From Cordia subcordata (lineage: Eukaryota > Streptophyta > Magnoliopsida > Boraginales > Cordiaceae), in contig JAPTOF010000012.1 in assembly GCA_028554755.1 (NCBI GenBank), forward strand, positions 6,043,501-6,107,500: DNA of 64,000 nt, given 5' to 3'. Positions within the stretch are counted from its first letter, which is position 1. Each line of letters opens with the position of its first letter. Shown here one piece after another: positions 11,014 through 21,349 of this stretch. The notes below the pieces were generated by a model. That model was not told where the DNA came from, made no database searches, and saw only the letters and a program-made list of their open reading frames with translations. The translations under genes were made by a program, and so were the position numbers.

Positions 11014-11027
11014 ACATTTTCGTTTTT

Positions 11028-11142
11028 TGAATTGCCTATTTCGTTTATTAAAAAATCGAAAGTACTAGTTTTGAAACCCAACTCAAAACAATGTTATTTT
11101 TTAAATTAAATATTTAAATTATGTTATTTGTAAAAAAAATCC
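11028..11142 (-). repeat. MULE right terminal inverted repeat
   Basis: Reverse complement of the left TIR (3223-3337), ending in GTAAAAAAAATCC at 11142. Confidence 0.9.
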
Positions 11143-11151
11143 GTGTTTTAA
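11143..11151. repeat. Right 9-bp target-site duplication GTGTTTTAA
   Basis: Identical to 3214-3222. Confidence 0.92.
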
Positions 11152-12227
11152 CAATCCAGACCAGACATGGCTTGTTGGATGAGGCCCCTCTCACGTGCCT
11201 ATGGAAGCTCGCCAAGCTGCGCCAAGCAAGAAATGTTTTGGTTTTTTTTGTTTTATTGTTACAAAATTATGGTGATCATAACATCAACGCATATGGTAAG
11301 CAGAAAGAGTCCAACAGATAGCGACTACACAGTGAACACAGCAGGCACTTGTTCATAGCCTTCTGTCAAGACCCCACCACCATTCCATCCATGATAGCAA
11401 AAGCATAAGGTGCAGAGAGTATAGCTAACCCTCATAATCAAGTCTAGACCATTATTATCGCGTTTTTCAGTAAGCTGCTTCATCAATTTCACTTTTAAGT
11501 AGAATAGGACCTTAATGACTATTGCATGCCAAGGATTTTCCGATCAAATGTTTAGGAAAATTATAAATTTCAAATTCATTGTATCAAATCTTAAACCTTG
11601 CCTCATAGTACTAATTAGTATTATAACCATTTTAAGTATTAAGTAGACAGCTTGTTTACAAGACTAGTTTTGCTTTACGAAAGAAACCTAATTTTTTTCT
11701 CATTGACTCTTCGATGCTAGCTTATGTATTCGAACTACTTCTTCGCATCCATGATGAAGCTAGAATTTTTACCAAGGAGCATCAAATTAAAAAATTAAAT
11801 ACTTTAGCAATGTATAGTGCAAAATATAAAGTATATGAATTTATGATAAAGTTATAAAAGTTTCCCTACAAGTTTTTATATTTTTGAAGGGCTACATAAT
11901 TGTTTAATTACCAGTACCAAGAATACATCTCTCTCAATATATACATATATAAATATATATAAGCAATAATTCATCCACTAATTCATGTGTTATCTTCATG
12001 TGAAGGTTAATTAATGATGTCAAACTAAAGATTCAAAGGTAAATATGTTTTTTCTATCTAAAAATCAAATTTTCTCATTGTTCATATTTTACATAAAAAA
12101 AATTCATATACCCTAAAACCACCAATTGTAGTACCCGTTCAGTTTAATGTGCAACTCTATTTCACATAGTCTACTGCTTACTAAACCCTGAGCTGAACAC
12201 TAATGCGCGTGTAATTTGATCTGTCAC

Positions 12228-12270
<43 letters not shown>

Positions 12271-15200
12271 TGCAGATCTAAACTGGTATAGACGATTAAA
12301 ATTTTATTTCCTAATCACTAGTGAAATTAGAATTCAACGTTGTACCACATATGCAGAGAAAAGTACCCCTTGACAATTGCAGCAGCCTTAATTAATTTTC
12401 ATAAACATTCTGCAATATTAGAGCCAACAGTTTCAAGAATGTGATATATCTCAATATAGGCAAGAGACCAGAAATAATATTTCACTCTCTAAACAGCCAT
12501 TAACATTCTTGACTCAAGCTATTAACCATGATTTTGGCAATATACTTACTTCTCTTTATTTGATTCATATTTACTACAGTCACCTACTCTTTCATAATTG
12601 AAAATGAAGTTTTTCCCTACAAAGATACTCACAGGCTGTTGCTGTTTTAAACGTAATGCAGCAACCTGAAGCTAGATGCGTTATTTTACAGTGCAGCTGT
12701 CACTTAACTTTTCACACTTTTTCTTTTTTTTTTTTGGATGAGGAAAGCTCAATTCCCTGAGCTCGACTATCAATTGATAAATTTTGAATGTTATAGTTCT
12801 TCTCGTAACCATTGCACCAGATAAAGCATGACATGATAGCGGAGAGAGGGGGGCCAGCAGAGGCTGTAGTGCCCCCCCCCCCCCTTCCAATTTATATTAC
12901 TAACTAAAAAAACTCATTAAGTTCAATAAGTTATTTAAAATCTCAAAATGTTATCCGTTATTTAATTTATTTTAAATGATTTTTAATAAGAATCTAACAA
13001 AATTAATTAATAATACTTAAATTATGACATATTTATAAATATTTTTTGTGATAATATATTGAATAAAAAAAGAGATAACCGATAACTTAAACATTAATTC
13101 TTGTGATTTTTTGTTGTCATATAAGTGAAGATGTGTAAGGGAATGTATAAATGTGCAATATATAAAATTTTTGTAGTCAATGGATGAGTAATAATTATCT
13201 TTATATTTAATGAAATGTGTTTGAAAAATAAAATAAAATCTTATTCGCTTAGTCAATCATGCATATATTTATGATATAATGAGAATAGTAGAATATATAT
13301 GTATATATATATATATATTATATAGAATGTTATACTAAAAATTTTTCTTCAATTATTTAAATTTTCTTCTTTACCCCCTAATTCTAAATCCTGGCTTTAC
13401 CACTTGTAGAATACTCAACTTTTGCAGGAGCAGAAGTGGCTCGAACCCACGATCTAGTCATTTTAAAGATACGTTGTAAGGCTGAATATACAGAGAATGT
13501 CTGCAGATCCAATTTAATGGAGTTCAATGCTCAAAAAACGCATGGGATGAAGAGAAATCCTCAAGTTTTGCGCTCTCGTTGTTGCATGCCTGCTAGATGA
13601 GTGATAAATATTGCATTTACACTCTGCTTCATGCTTTACATACGAAAGTAAATTAAATTGAATGGAAGGTTATTTAAACTCCATAAATACTATGTATGAA
13701 AGGAAGGTTAAAGTTCATTAATAAGTTGTCCGTTGAGTTGATAGATTGGTAATGATTATAATCCTGTAAGAAAGAAAATATAAGTCTGAATTTAAAAAAT
13801 GTACTTATCCTGGAGTATTTTTTCTTTACTGCTTTTGATATGTTAGAGATTAATAAATTTTAATATGATTTGGAATGCACCAAATCGAAACAAAAGAAGA
13901 AAAAAGAAAGGTTAAAGTTGGAAAAATGAGATCTCGGCAACAATTACTAGGACGCAGGGAACGTATCCGAAGAAATCGTGGCAGTAATCTAATCTTCACA
14001 CGGGCTCACGGCAAACAAGGTTTAGTCATGTGGTCAAATGCACTTCCTTTTTAGATACCGTACACTTTGTCAAATGAATTTATGTATCATTGTCGACCAC
14101 GTCAACGGACTTTCTGACTCTAATGTTTTTTTTTTATTTTTAAATTCCGTTCTTCAATTCAACTTTCATCGCTTATGGCAACTTAACTTAAATAATTACT
14201 CATTAAAAATAATCTCAATCACTTAATTTAATCTGTAATCCCGACCACATTCCGCAACCACACACGTTGCGTTAAGGAGCTTCATTTCTTTATCTTTTGA
14301 GGTCAGAATAAAATTGTGGCTGACATCATTGGGCCCTTTCAAATGACATGAGTAATGAATAATTTTTTTTTTCGAATGAAAAAGTAAAAAAAATAAGTGA
14401 TAAATTAAAAGAGTTGGATAAACTAAAACAGATAAAAATTGTTGATTTAATTTAAAATTAGAAAGACAAGCATTGCAAGTGATAAAAACTCTTCCTTTAA
14501 TTAATTTGTTTCCTTTTTTGGTGAACAAACTTTGCCTTATTAATAATGTTGTAGATCAACATGACTAGTCCGTCTAAGGACTATTTTAACTAATTAATTA
14601 GAAAAACAAATAGGGTGGGTAACATAATATAGAAAATTAGATGAATAAACTATTTGAAGCCAAAGAAAAGGGAAAAAAAATTACTGAATAATTTAAGACT
14701 TCAAAGTTTTCCAAGGCAATTTACTCTTCAACATCAAATACGTTGAAGCATGAGCTAAAACCTATATTTTTCGGCAAGAATGGTTCAACCCCCCCCCCCT
14801 CCCCCACTTTTTTTCTTCTTTGGTGGTCGAGATTTGGAAGAATCAAAGATGATCAAATATGACTAATCTTCCATTTTTAATATTGGGGCTCAAATTCTAT
14901 GTGCAAATATATGCATTTCAATGGAAAACAACTTTGTATTTTTATAGTTCTTTTATGCTTTAATTAATATCAACTACCAACAATTTTTCTTTTTGGTCTG
15001 CAACTACCAATAATTCAGAGAATTATTAGAATGAACACCATTTGTTGCAATACATGTGGTTTATTGCAAATTAATTCAGAATTTTTCGGACCAATACAAA
15101 CTACAACCTCGACTAATAATCCAATTATGCATCGTATTCATAATTGAAGAGACAATATTAATATTAAGTTGTCGTCGTCTCCCTCTGTACATGTGTGTGT

Positions 15201-15427
15201 ATGTATATACTAACAGTTTTCTCATCAGAAAGCACATTATAGGAAACGTTTTTTATACTTTTTGTTTACATTATTCTTTTTTTTTTTTGGTCAAACTCTT
15301 TACATTATTCTTCTTCAACTTTTAGATACATTATTGTCTTCAAACTTGATTGGCCAGACTCCAACAATTATGTTAGTTTTTTTTTTTTTTTTGTGATCTA
15401 TTGGACATTTCGACCAGTTTTCATATG
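11152..15427. other. Gene-poor AT-rich region
   Basis: 11152 to about 11240 is unit 3 of the LTR-like repeat. The rest has no gene I can support. It contains a TA microsatellite at about 12233-12262, a poly-C run near 12874, a TA-rich stretch near 13297-13320, and generally high AT. Short open frames here have no recognisable domain. Confidence 0.6.
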
Positions 15428-16290
15428 GACTTTTTTTTTTGGTTCCTCTAACCCCATTTTCTAAATGCATTTATAAAATAACTCACTTTTTAGGGTGTTT
15501 TAAAAATGGCTCAAAAGACTGTAGGAGTCCGGCAATGAACTCTAGGAGTCAGTTTTTGGCTTGATATGATTTCATCTCTTTTATTCCTTTGTCTTTATTT
15601 TATTTCTTTTTCTTTTATCAATTTGTTTTTATCTTCTAAAGTTAGAAAATGTATTTATCTACAATTTGACGTTAGGTCTAAATTTTTAAAAGCATGTGCC
15701 TAACACTTGTATTTTGCACAATAAGTTTTTTAAAAAATTAGTTATTGGATAAAAAAATACCTAAATTCACAAATTTCAAACACTAAACGATTGCTTTAAA
15801 CATATCAAAATAATAAAAGATAAAAATTTATTTGACGTATTTAATTGAAAAAATGTTAACAGCAAAAAAGAAAGGAAAAAAAATCAAATAATCCTTTAGC
15901 TCTTATTATGATATATTTTAATTATATATGTTTAGAATGAATCTTTTAATTTTTGAAAATTGTGAATTTGGATATTTTTTATACAATAGCTAATTTTCTT
16001 AAAATTTATTGTTCAAAACACACGTGTCATGCACATGCTTTTAAAAATTTATATTTAACATCAAATTGTAGATAAATACATTTTTAGCTTGAGAAGATAC
16101 AGACATAGGGAAAAAAGAAACGAAATCATATCAAGCCAAAAACTAACCCGCAGAATCAGTTCGAACTAACAGAATCTGTTTTTGAACTCCTAGAGTCTGT
16201 TTGAACCATTTTTGAAAACACACTCAAAAGTGAGTTATTTTTTAAATGTATTTGAAAAATAGGTTTAGAAATTAAAAAAAAAATTCTTTT
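15428..16290. mobile_element. ~0.86-kb foldback (MITE-like) element
   Basis: The left part (CTAACCCCATTTTCTAAATG, then AATAACTCACTTTTTAGGGT, then GTTTTTGGCTTGATATGATT) recurs inverted at the right. The similarity continues inward to a centre near 15860, so almost the whole element folds into one imperfect hairpin. Shared inner landmarks are TTTATCTACAATTTGA and AAAAGCATGTGC. No coding capacity and no clear target duplication were seen. Confidence 0.75.
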
Positions 16291-16964
16291 TTATACTCAA
16301 GCGGAAAGCAGGACTTTCTCTATTTTTTAATTTATTTGTTTATTGGTCAAAATCTCTATTTTTTAACTTGTGTAATTTTCTCGTACAATTAAAAAGTACT
16401 TTAAAAAGCCAAAAAGATAATTGCATGCATATGCCCCCGTTCCCAACACATAAATGCTTGAAAATTGAAACTTGATAATAACAATACGTTTCATAAACTG
16501 CAAGAACCAAAAACTAAAAACGAGATCGAGCTCAAATGAGTTAAACAACCCATATGTCAAGAATCACCAATATCTTATCTCAAAAATCAATCAGTTAATA
16601 GCAAGAATAGTTCAAAACCTTATACGATGATTTAAATTTCAAAATTTTTCTATATAAAAGATGTATATTTCAACGATAAATACGGTTAGACAAGGCCAAC
16701 GGGCATGTCAACTAGTTTGTTGCATAGTTAAAACCTTTGCTTAAAAGCCAGATGAAAGGAATTTTTTTTTTTTGATTTCTTTTTAACCACCGTGAAAATG
16801 GACAAGTACACTGATTCACTGCAGGACGACAACTGAAAAAGTGAATAACATTCCAAGTTGAGTCAAGGTGATGTACGCTTTGAGAGCAATTGAGCAAACC
16901 CAGAGGCATCTAACCCCATTCAAAAAGCCATGACAACTTGTCCGCCAAAGCCTTCAGTTGACTA

Positions 16965-17003
<39 letters not shown>

Positions 17004-17418
17004 CCATTTGTTATGATTTAACTGTGTGAGTCGTGGGTTGAATGATGATTGTTTGTTAGGAGTGATTATTCTTTTTGAGTATCCCTTCTGGGGACATAAA
17101 TAAAAAAAGAAAAGATTTAAAAGAAGGGTTTTCTTCAGTAGGGTATAGAAAAACAACAACAATAATAAATTTTAATAATAAAAGCAGCAGCAAGTAGCAG
17201 AGAGAGGGCGAGGGGACAGTGATGAAATCACAAAAATCTTTAGTCTCCTGTCTGCCAAACACTGCCACCCTTGCCAGTGGCATAAAGGGCTCTTACAGCC
17301 CGAAATAAGCATCCTTTTTTCTATCCAGCTCCATCTTCACTGTGCACACCACCCCACACCCCCCCTACGCCCTACCCCCTACCCCCACGCCCAATCCTGA
17401 AAACCCAAACACACTCAA
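16291..17418. other. Intergenic region upstream of the TCP gene
   Basis: No gene seen. An AT microsatellite lies at 16968-17002. From about 17190 the sequence becomes less AT-rich with GA- and C-rich tracts, as is common in plant promoters and 5' leaders. The TCP transcription start cannot be fixed from sequence alone. Confidence 0.5.
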
Positions 17419-17502
17419 CACCAAAAACAGCAGAGCTAAAGGGCATCTTTTAGAGACACACACAACACCAGAAAACAGCAGAGCTAAAGGGCATCTTTTA
17501 GT
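17419..17502 (+). repeat. Direct repeat in the TCP upstream region
   Basis: Two ~35-bp copies of CACCA-AAAACAGCAGAGCTAAAGGGCATCTTTTAG lie at about 17419-17453 and 17467-17502, with a period of 49 bases. They fall in the probable promoter or 5' leader of the TCP gene. Confidence 0.85.
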
Positions 17503-17876
17503 CTGCTGACTCCATTTGGTACTTGCAAAATTTATTTCTTTTCTCTCTATAAGCCAAAGATTGCAGAAAAATTGTAGCCCAAAACATGACATCAAAAAAA
17601 GCTGTCTAAAGAGCAAAAAGCACAGACATGGGTTAGGCTGAACTAGATGTTTTTGCTTAGCCTTCTAGTTTGGCTTTTTTTTTTGGTTGTTTTCTGATGG
17701 AATTTGGAAGGTTGAATGGTAGGCCCTTTTGGGAGAAGAGGCGGAAGAATCAGCAGAAGAAGCATAGTAACAGAGAAGAGGAAAGCAGAAAGCAAAAGAA
17801 AATCATTGAGGAAACTGTTTGCTAAGAGAAAAGTGTATTTCACCAAAAGCTGGAACTGGGAAAACACAACAAGGGT

Positions 17877-18284
17877 TTGAGTCTGGATCCTCAGAGGAAC
17901 CATCCTCCTCATCATCATCATCAATATCATCACCTTCATCATCATTACCAAGACCAAAGCCAAGTCCCAAAAGCATCAAGAAATGTAGAAGAAGAGGGAG
18001 AAGAAGAAAAAGAGGACCAAGAGCAATTATCAAGAGAAAATCAACAAGTCTTTCATGGAGATTTTTCACACCATCTTCATCAACCATCTCAAGAACTAGA
18101 CCTACCCCATCAACTACTCTATCATCAACAAGAAGCAGCAGCAGCACAGACTACACACACAGCACTAGCAGCAACATCACAGGCTGAAGTACTTCAACCA
18201 CCCAAGAAGCGCTCATATTTTCCTGATTCTTCCTCATTCCAGGAGCAAAACACAACCCAACATGCGAGATTGGGAGAAAACAAC
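17877..18284 (+). other. Open in-frame extension (136 codons, no ATG) upstream of the TCP start
   Basis: The TCP frame stays open for 136 codons before the ATG, encoding His/Gln/Glu-rich peptide from CAT/CAC/CAA/GAA-type repeats. No ATG occurs in frame, so it is most simply 5' leader. A near-cognate start such as the CTG at 17883 is possible but unsupported. Confidence 0.5.
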
Positions 18285-19658
18285 ATGGGAGAGATTTACC
18301 ACCACCAAATGTCGTCAAGATTAGGAGGCCTGAGGAGGGGCGGCGGCGGCGGCGGCGAGATTGTGGAAGTGCAAGGCGGCCACATTGTGAGGTCCACCGG
18401 CAGGAAAGACCGCCACAGCAAAGTCTGCACCGCCAAAGGCCCCCGGGACCGCCGGGTCCGGCTCTCGGCGCACACCGCCATTCAATTCTACGACGTTCAG
18501 GACCGCCTCGGCTACGACCGCCCCAGCAAGGCTGTGGATTGGCTCATCAAGAAGGCCAAAGCTGCCATTGATGAGCTCGCTGAACTACCCGCCTGGAAAC
18601 CCACTACTGGTTCAACAGCAAACGCAAACCTTGAGCAGCAGCAGCAGACCCAGAAACAGCAAGAAAATGGTCAAGAGAATTTACTTCAAAACCAACAGCA
18701 ACAGCAAAGCATCCATCACAGAGATGTGTTGGACAACATCGCTGGTCCTTCTAGTAAAAGGCCATTAACAATGGAGGAAAATGAAGGTGAGGTGCAAGAT
18801 GCTAACCCAACTGGAACTAGCTCAAGCTTTTTGCCTCCATCATTGGATTCAGATTCAATTGCTGATACCATCAAATCCTTCTTCCCGATGGGTGCTTCCA
18901 CTGAAGCAAACACTTCAGCTGTGCATTTCCAGAGTTTTTCACCGCCAGATAATTTGCTGTCAAGAACCAGCAGCCGTAGCCAAGATCTGAGGCTCTCTTT
19001 ACAGTCTTTTCAAGATCCATTGCTGCTCCACCACCACCACAATCATAACCCCACCAGCCATACCGGCCCGGAACAACAAGTTCATGTTCAATCACAAGCC
19101 GCGTTTTTCTCCGGAACCACCCCGGTTCAACTAGGGTTCGATGGTGGTTCATCAGGCTGGTCTGAGCATCATCAGCAGCAGCAGCAGCCTACTGAATTAG
19201 CCCGCTTCCAGAGGCTTGCTTCTTGGAATGCCGGCACCGACACCGGCACCGGCCCCACCAGTGGTGGAGCAGCAGCAGTGGCCGGAGGAGGAGGATTATA
19301 TATGTATAATCCTGCGCCAGGGCCTTCATTGCTGCAGCCGTTTTTTGGCCAAAACCAGTTTTTTTCTCAGAGGGGACCCCTTCAGTCCAGTAACACACCT
19401 TCGGTTCGTGCTTGGATGGACCCATCAGCGATGGCTATGACCACCACAGATCATCATGGTCAGCAGCCGCACCACCAACACCATCATCAAGCAATGCTAC
19501 TCAACTATCAACCATCATCAATATCAGGCATTGGTTTTGCCTCCAGTGTTGGTGGATTCTCGGGTTTTCACATTCCTTCACGGATCCAGGGTGATGAAGA
19601 GGAGCACGATGGCATTTCAGACAAGCCATCCTCTGCCTCCTCTGATTCTCGCCATTGA
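18285..19658 (+). CDS. TCP4: CIN-class TCP transcription factor, TCP3/TCP4 type, miR319-targeted
   Basis: A 457-residue nuclear DNA-binding protein from a single coding exon. The non-canonical bHLH TCP domain is at residues about 39-97, with basic region [20 protein letters not shown], helix 1 [17 protein letters not shown] and helix 2 [18 protein letters not shown]. It is preceded by [13 protein letters not shown], as in TCP4 relatives. The middle is Gln/His/Ser-rich. The C-terminus [20 protein letters not shown] and [11 protein letters not shown] matches the conserved tail of the TCP3/4 group. CIN-TCPs promote the switch from proliferation to differentiation in leaf margins and petals. The ATG at 18285 gives the N-terminus expected for the family. 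It is the first in-frame ATG, although the same frame stays open upstream to 17877. A miR319 site lies at 19370-19390. Length is close to Arabidopsis TCP4 (about 420 residues). The TIE gene 16 kb downstream encodes its likely repressor partner. Confidence 0.95.
   Translation: MGEIYHHQMSSRLGGLRRGGGGGGEIVEVQGGHIVRSTGRKDRHSKVCTAKGPRDRRVRLSAHTAIQFYDVQDRLGYDRPSKAVDWLIKKAKAAIDELAELPAWKPTTGSTANANLEQQQQTQKQQENGQENLLQNQQQQQSIHHRDVLDNIAGPSSKRPLTMEENEGEVQDANPTGTSSSFLPPSLDSDSIADTIKSFFPMGASTEANTSAVHFQSFSPPDNLLSRTSSRSQDLRLSLQSFQDPLLLHHHHNHNPTSHTGPEQQVHVQSQAAFFSGTTPVQLGFDGGSSGWSEHHQQQQQPTELARFQRLASWNAGTDTGTGPTSGGAAAVAGGGGLYMYNPAPGPSLLQPFFGQNQFFSQRGPLQSSNTPSVRAWMDPSAMAMTTTDHHGQQPHHQHHHQAMLLNYQPSSISGIGFASSVGGFSGFHIPSRIQGDEEEHDGISDKPSSASSDSRH
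19370..19390 (+). promoter_or_regulatory. miR319 target site in the TCP coding sequence
   Basis: GAGGGGACCCCTTCAGTCCAG pairs with miR319 across the CCCTTCAGTCCA seed-side stretch, with mismatches toward the miRNA 3' end. That is the typical pattern of TCP3/4 sites. It lies in the expected place between the TCP domain and the C-terminus, encoding RGPLQSS. Cleavage here would restrict TCP activity in dividing tissue. Confidence 0.9.
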
Positions 19659-19677
19659 ATTAGCCCATCAAACTGAA

Positions 19678-19701
19678 ATCTCTCTCTCTCTCTCTCTCTC
19701 T
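19678..19701 (+). repeat. CT microsatellite in the TCP 3' UTR
   Basis: About 12 CT units lie about 20 bases after the stop codon. Confidence 0.9.
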
Positions 19702-19715
19702 TGATCTTTTCCCAG

Positions 19716-19795
19716 GTAATATTTCTGTCACTCATTAGTTACGTTGATACAAATTCATATGGTTCTTTAATTTCGTTGTCTATGTTCAATTGCAG
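19716..19795 (+). other. Possible 3' UTR intron of the TCP gene
   Basis: CCCAG|GTAATA forms a good donor, and TTCAATTGCAG|G at 19795 a good acceptor, enclosing 80 T-rich bases. This is prediction only. Confidence 0.4.
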
Positions 19796-20848
19796 GACTA
19801 ATTTGGACACTGCAGTCCAGAAAAGTTCTGAGTTTTTGAAGATTTTGCTGATAAGGTTGTGGAACAAATTAGGAGGGAGAGATTTCAGTTAATTCGATGG
19901 CCGCTTCCGGGGAAGAAGAACTCTGAGTGTAGTTTCAGTCAGGTTTTTCGATCCCGGTTTCATTTCCATATTTCTGCTTTAGTTTCATGTTTAAGTGAGC
20001 TTAGTAGCTCAAGCGTTGTTATTGTTATGAGCCATTTGGGCTTGATTTTCTGTCCTCTGTTGTTAGACTTGTTTTATGACTTTCATGTGTCCCTGATATT
20101 TCAGTTCTATGAATTTCCACTTCAGACATAACTAGTATGGTTCTGTTGAATATTCTCCTGTATTTTCCTCCCATATGGAATGCCAAATCTAGCACAATCA
20201 TGGAATCTGAAAGGAAAAAAAAAAAAAAAAGGCCAGATGGTATATGCATTTTCATTGCTGTAGTTGCTAAGGTGATATTGATTAATGCTGGTTTTTGTTT
20301 TCTTAATTCAAAAAACCTACGAGCGAACATTGTAAACTGATGGTACGTTTATGATTAAATGAAACGATTTGAACAATTCAGCATTGTTAAACCTCGTTAA
20401 GTAATTTTTCAAGTTGGAAGGAGAAGCCTTGTTTAGGAGCAAGATTGTTGTTTTTACTGCTTTTCTAAAGCAACAGTTCATATGGCCTAACTAACTTTCC
20501 TCAACCCCACAAAAAGATTTGAAAGAATTAACTGATCTCTCTATTACATTACATCTCTATCACGGCTCAGACTTCTGGGAGCATTAAAAGAGAAGTCATT
20601 TTTCCCGTTTAGCATTTGAAAGGGTCTTTAGGCAATCAGATTTTGCATCGAAATCTTCCCCAATAAATAGAGGACTGCACGCAATAGGTCTGCCACTTAA
20701 CCTTTATGGTATAGATGACAAAACAGTACTGGTGTTTTAAAATACTTGTTTCACAAATCCTGAGACACTCATCCACCATATTTTCAAAGATGAAGGGAAT
20801 CACATTACTTGCAGAATGCATGCAGGATATGCAATTTTCTTCTTCTAT
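19796..20848. other. TCP 3' region and intergenic sequence
   Basis: The first few hundred bases are probably TCP 3' UTR. After that no gene or clear repeat was recognised. Confidence 0.45.
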
Positions 20849-21120
20849 CCCTACAAGAAAAGGAGGGAATAGGCGGAGGATCCAGCCAGCGGTTCTCAAA
20901 AACTGCCACCAGGTGAGCAGTTTTGCCGGCAGTGGAGTGTAAAAGCCGCCACGTTAGTGTAGGTTTTACTTTTAGGGGTGGTTGTGTATTAGCGGTAAAC
21001 AGTCGCATGTTGTGCCTGAGTATAGCCGCCGTTTCGTTGGACCCGCTCCAGTTATAGGTGATGACTCTAGAGATGGCCTTTGAATAAACCTCCGCCTATT
21101 AACTACCAGCAGTTCGACAA
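20849..21120 (+). mobile_element. Possible degenerate CACTA (EnSpm) transposon end
   Basis: CCCTACAAGAAAA at 20849 differs by one base at its start from the plant CACTA terminus CACTACAAGAAAA. It is followed by GC-richer sequence with several GGCGG/CCGCC subterminal motifs (about 20871, 20945, 21027, 21091). The opposite terminus was not found, so this is a fragment or a decayed copy. Confidence 0.4.
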
Positions 21121-21195
21121 TGCTAGTATGAAAAATACTTCAAAACAATCAAAAGGAATTGGTCACTCTTTAAATATGTCTCATTTATGTTGTAT

Positions 21196-21349
21196 CCAAT
21201 AGGGAATAGGCTGCGGAGAAAAATCACAGTCACAGCCTCTCAAATTTATGATTTTTTCTATCTTCTGTTAAATATGGCGGTGCTTGATTTGGTTTGTATG
21301 CAATAGGGAATAGGGTGCAGAGAGAAGTCACAGTCATTGCCTCTCAAAG
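21196..21349 (+). repeat. ~48-bp direct repeat (CAATAGGGAATAGG.TGC.GAG type)
   Basis: Copies at about 21199-21244 and 21301-21347 both run CAATAGGGAATAGG, TGC.GAGA, TCACAGTCA, GCCTCTCAAA. They are separated by about 55 unrelated bases. Confidence 0.7.

Larger units (their letters stand above)
3223..11142. mobile_element. 7.9-kb Mutator-like element (MULE) carrying transposase and plant mobile domain genes
   Basis: The element is bounded by 115-bp terminal inverted repeats that start GGATTTTTTTTACAAATAAC and by a perfect 9-bp duplication. Inside, a MURA-type transposase runs on the plus strand from near the left end. A gene with the plant mobile domain (MAIN-like, PMD) runs on the minus strand from near the right end. 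They converge on a minisatellite at about 6430-6770. This is the layout of maize MuDR, whose two convergent genes are each driven from a TIR, but here a PMD gene takes the mudrB position. Both genes carry stops and frame changes, so this copy is not autonomous. GC content in the coding part is clearly higher than in the AT-rich flanks. Confidence 0.9.

Noticed and set aside
17643..18147. Minus-strand open frames opposite the TCP leader
   Set aside because: They are shadows of the CAT/GAA-rich leader of the TCP gene, with no domain.
17819..18187. Ser/Arg-rich plus-strand open frame overlapping the TCP leader
   Set aside because: It begins at a TTG, is low complexity, and is out of frame with TCP.
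18296..19425. Other open frames overlapping the TCP coding region on both strands
   Set aside because: They lie in other frames of a clear, conserved gene.
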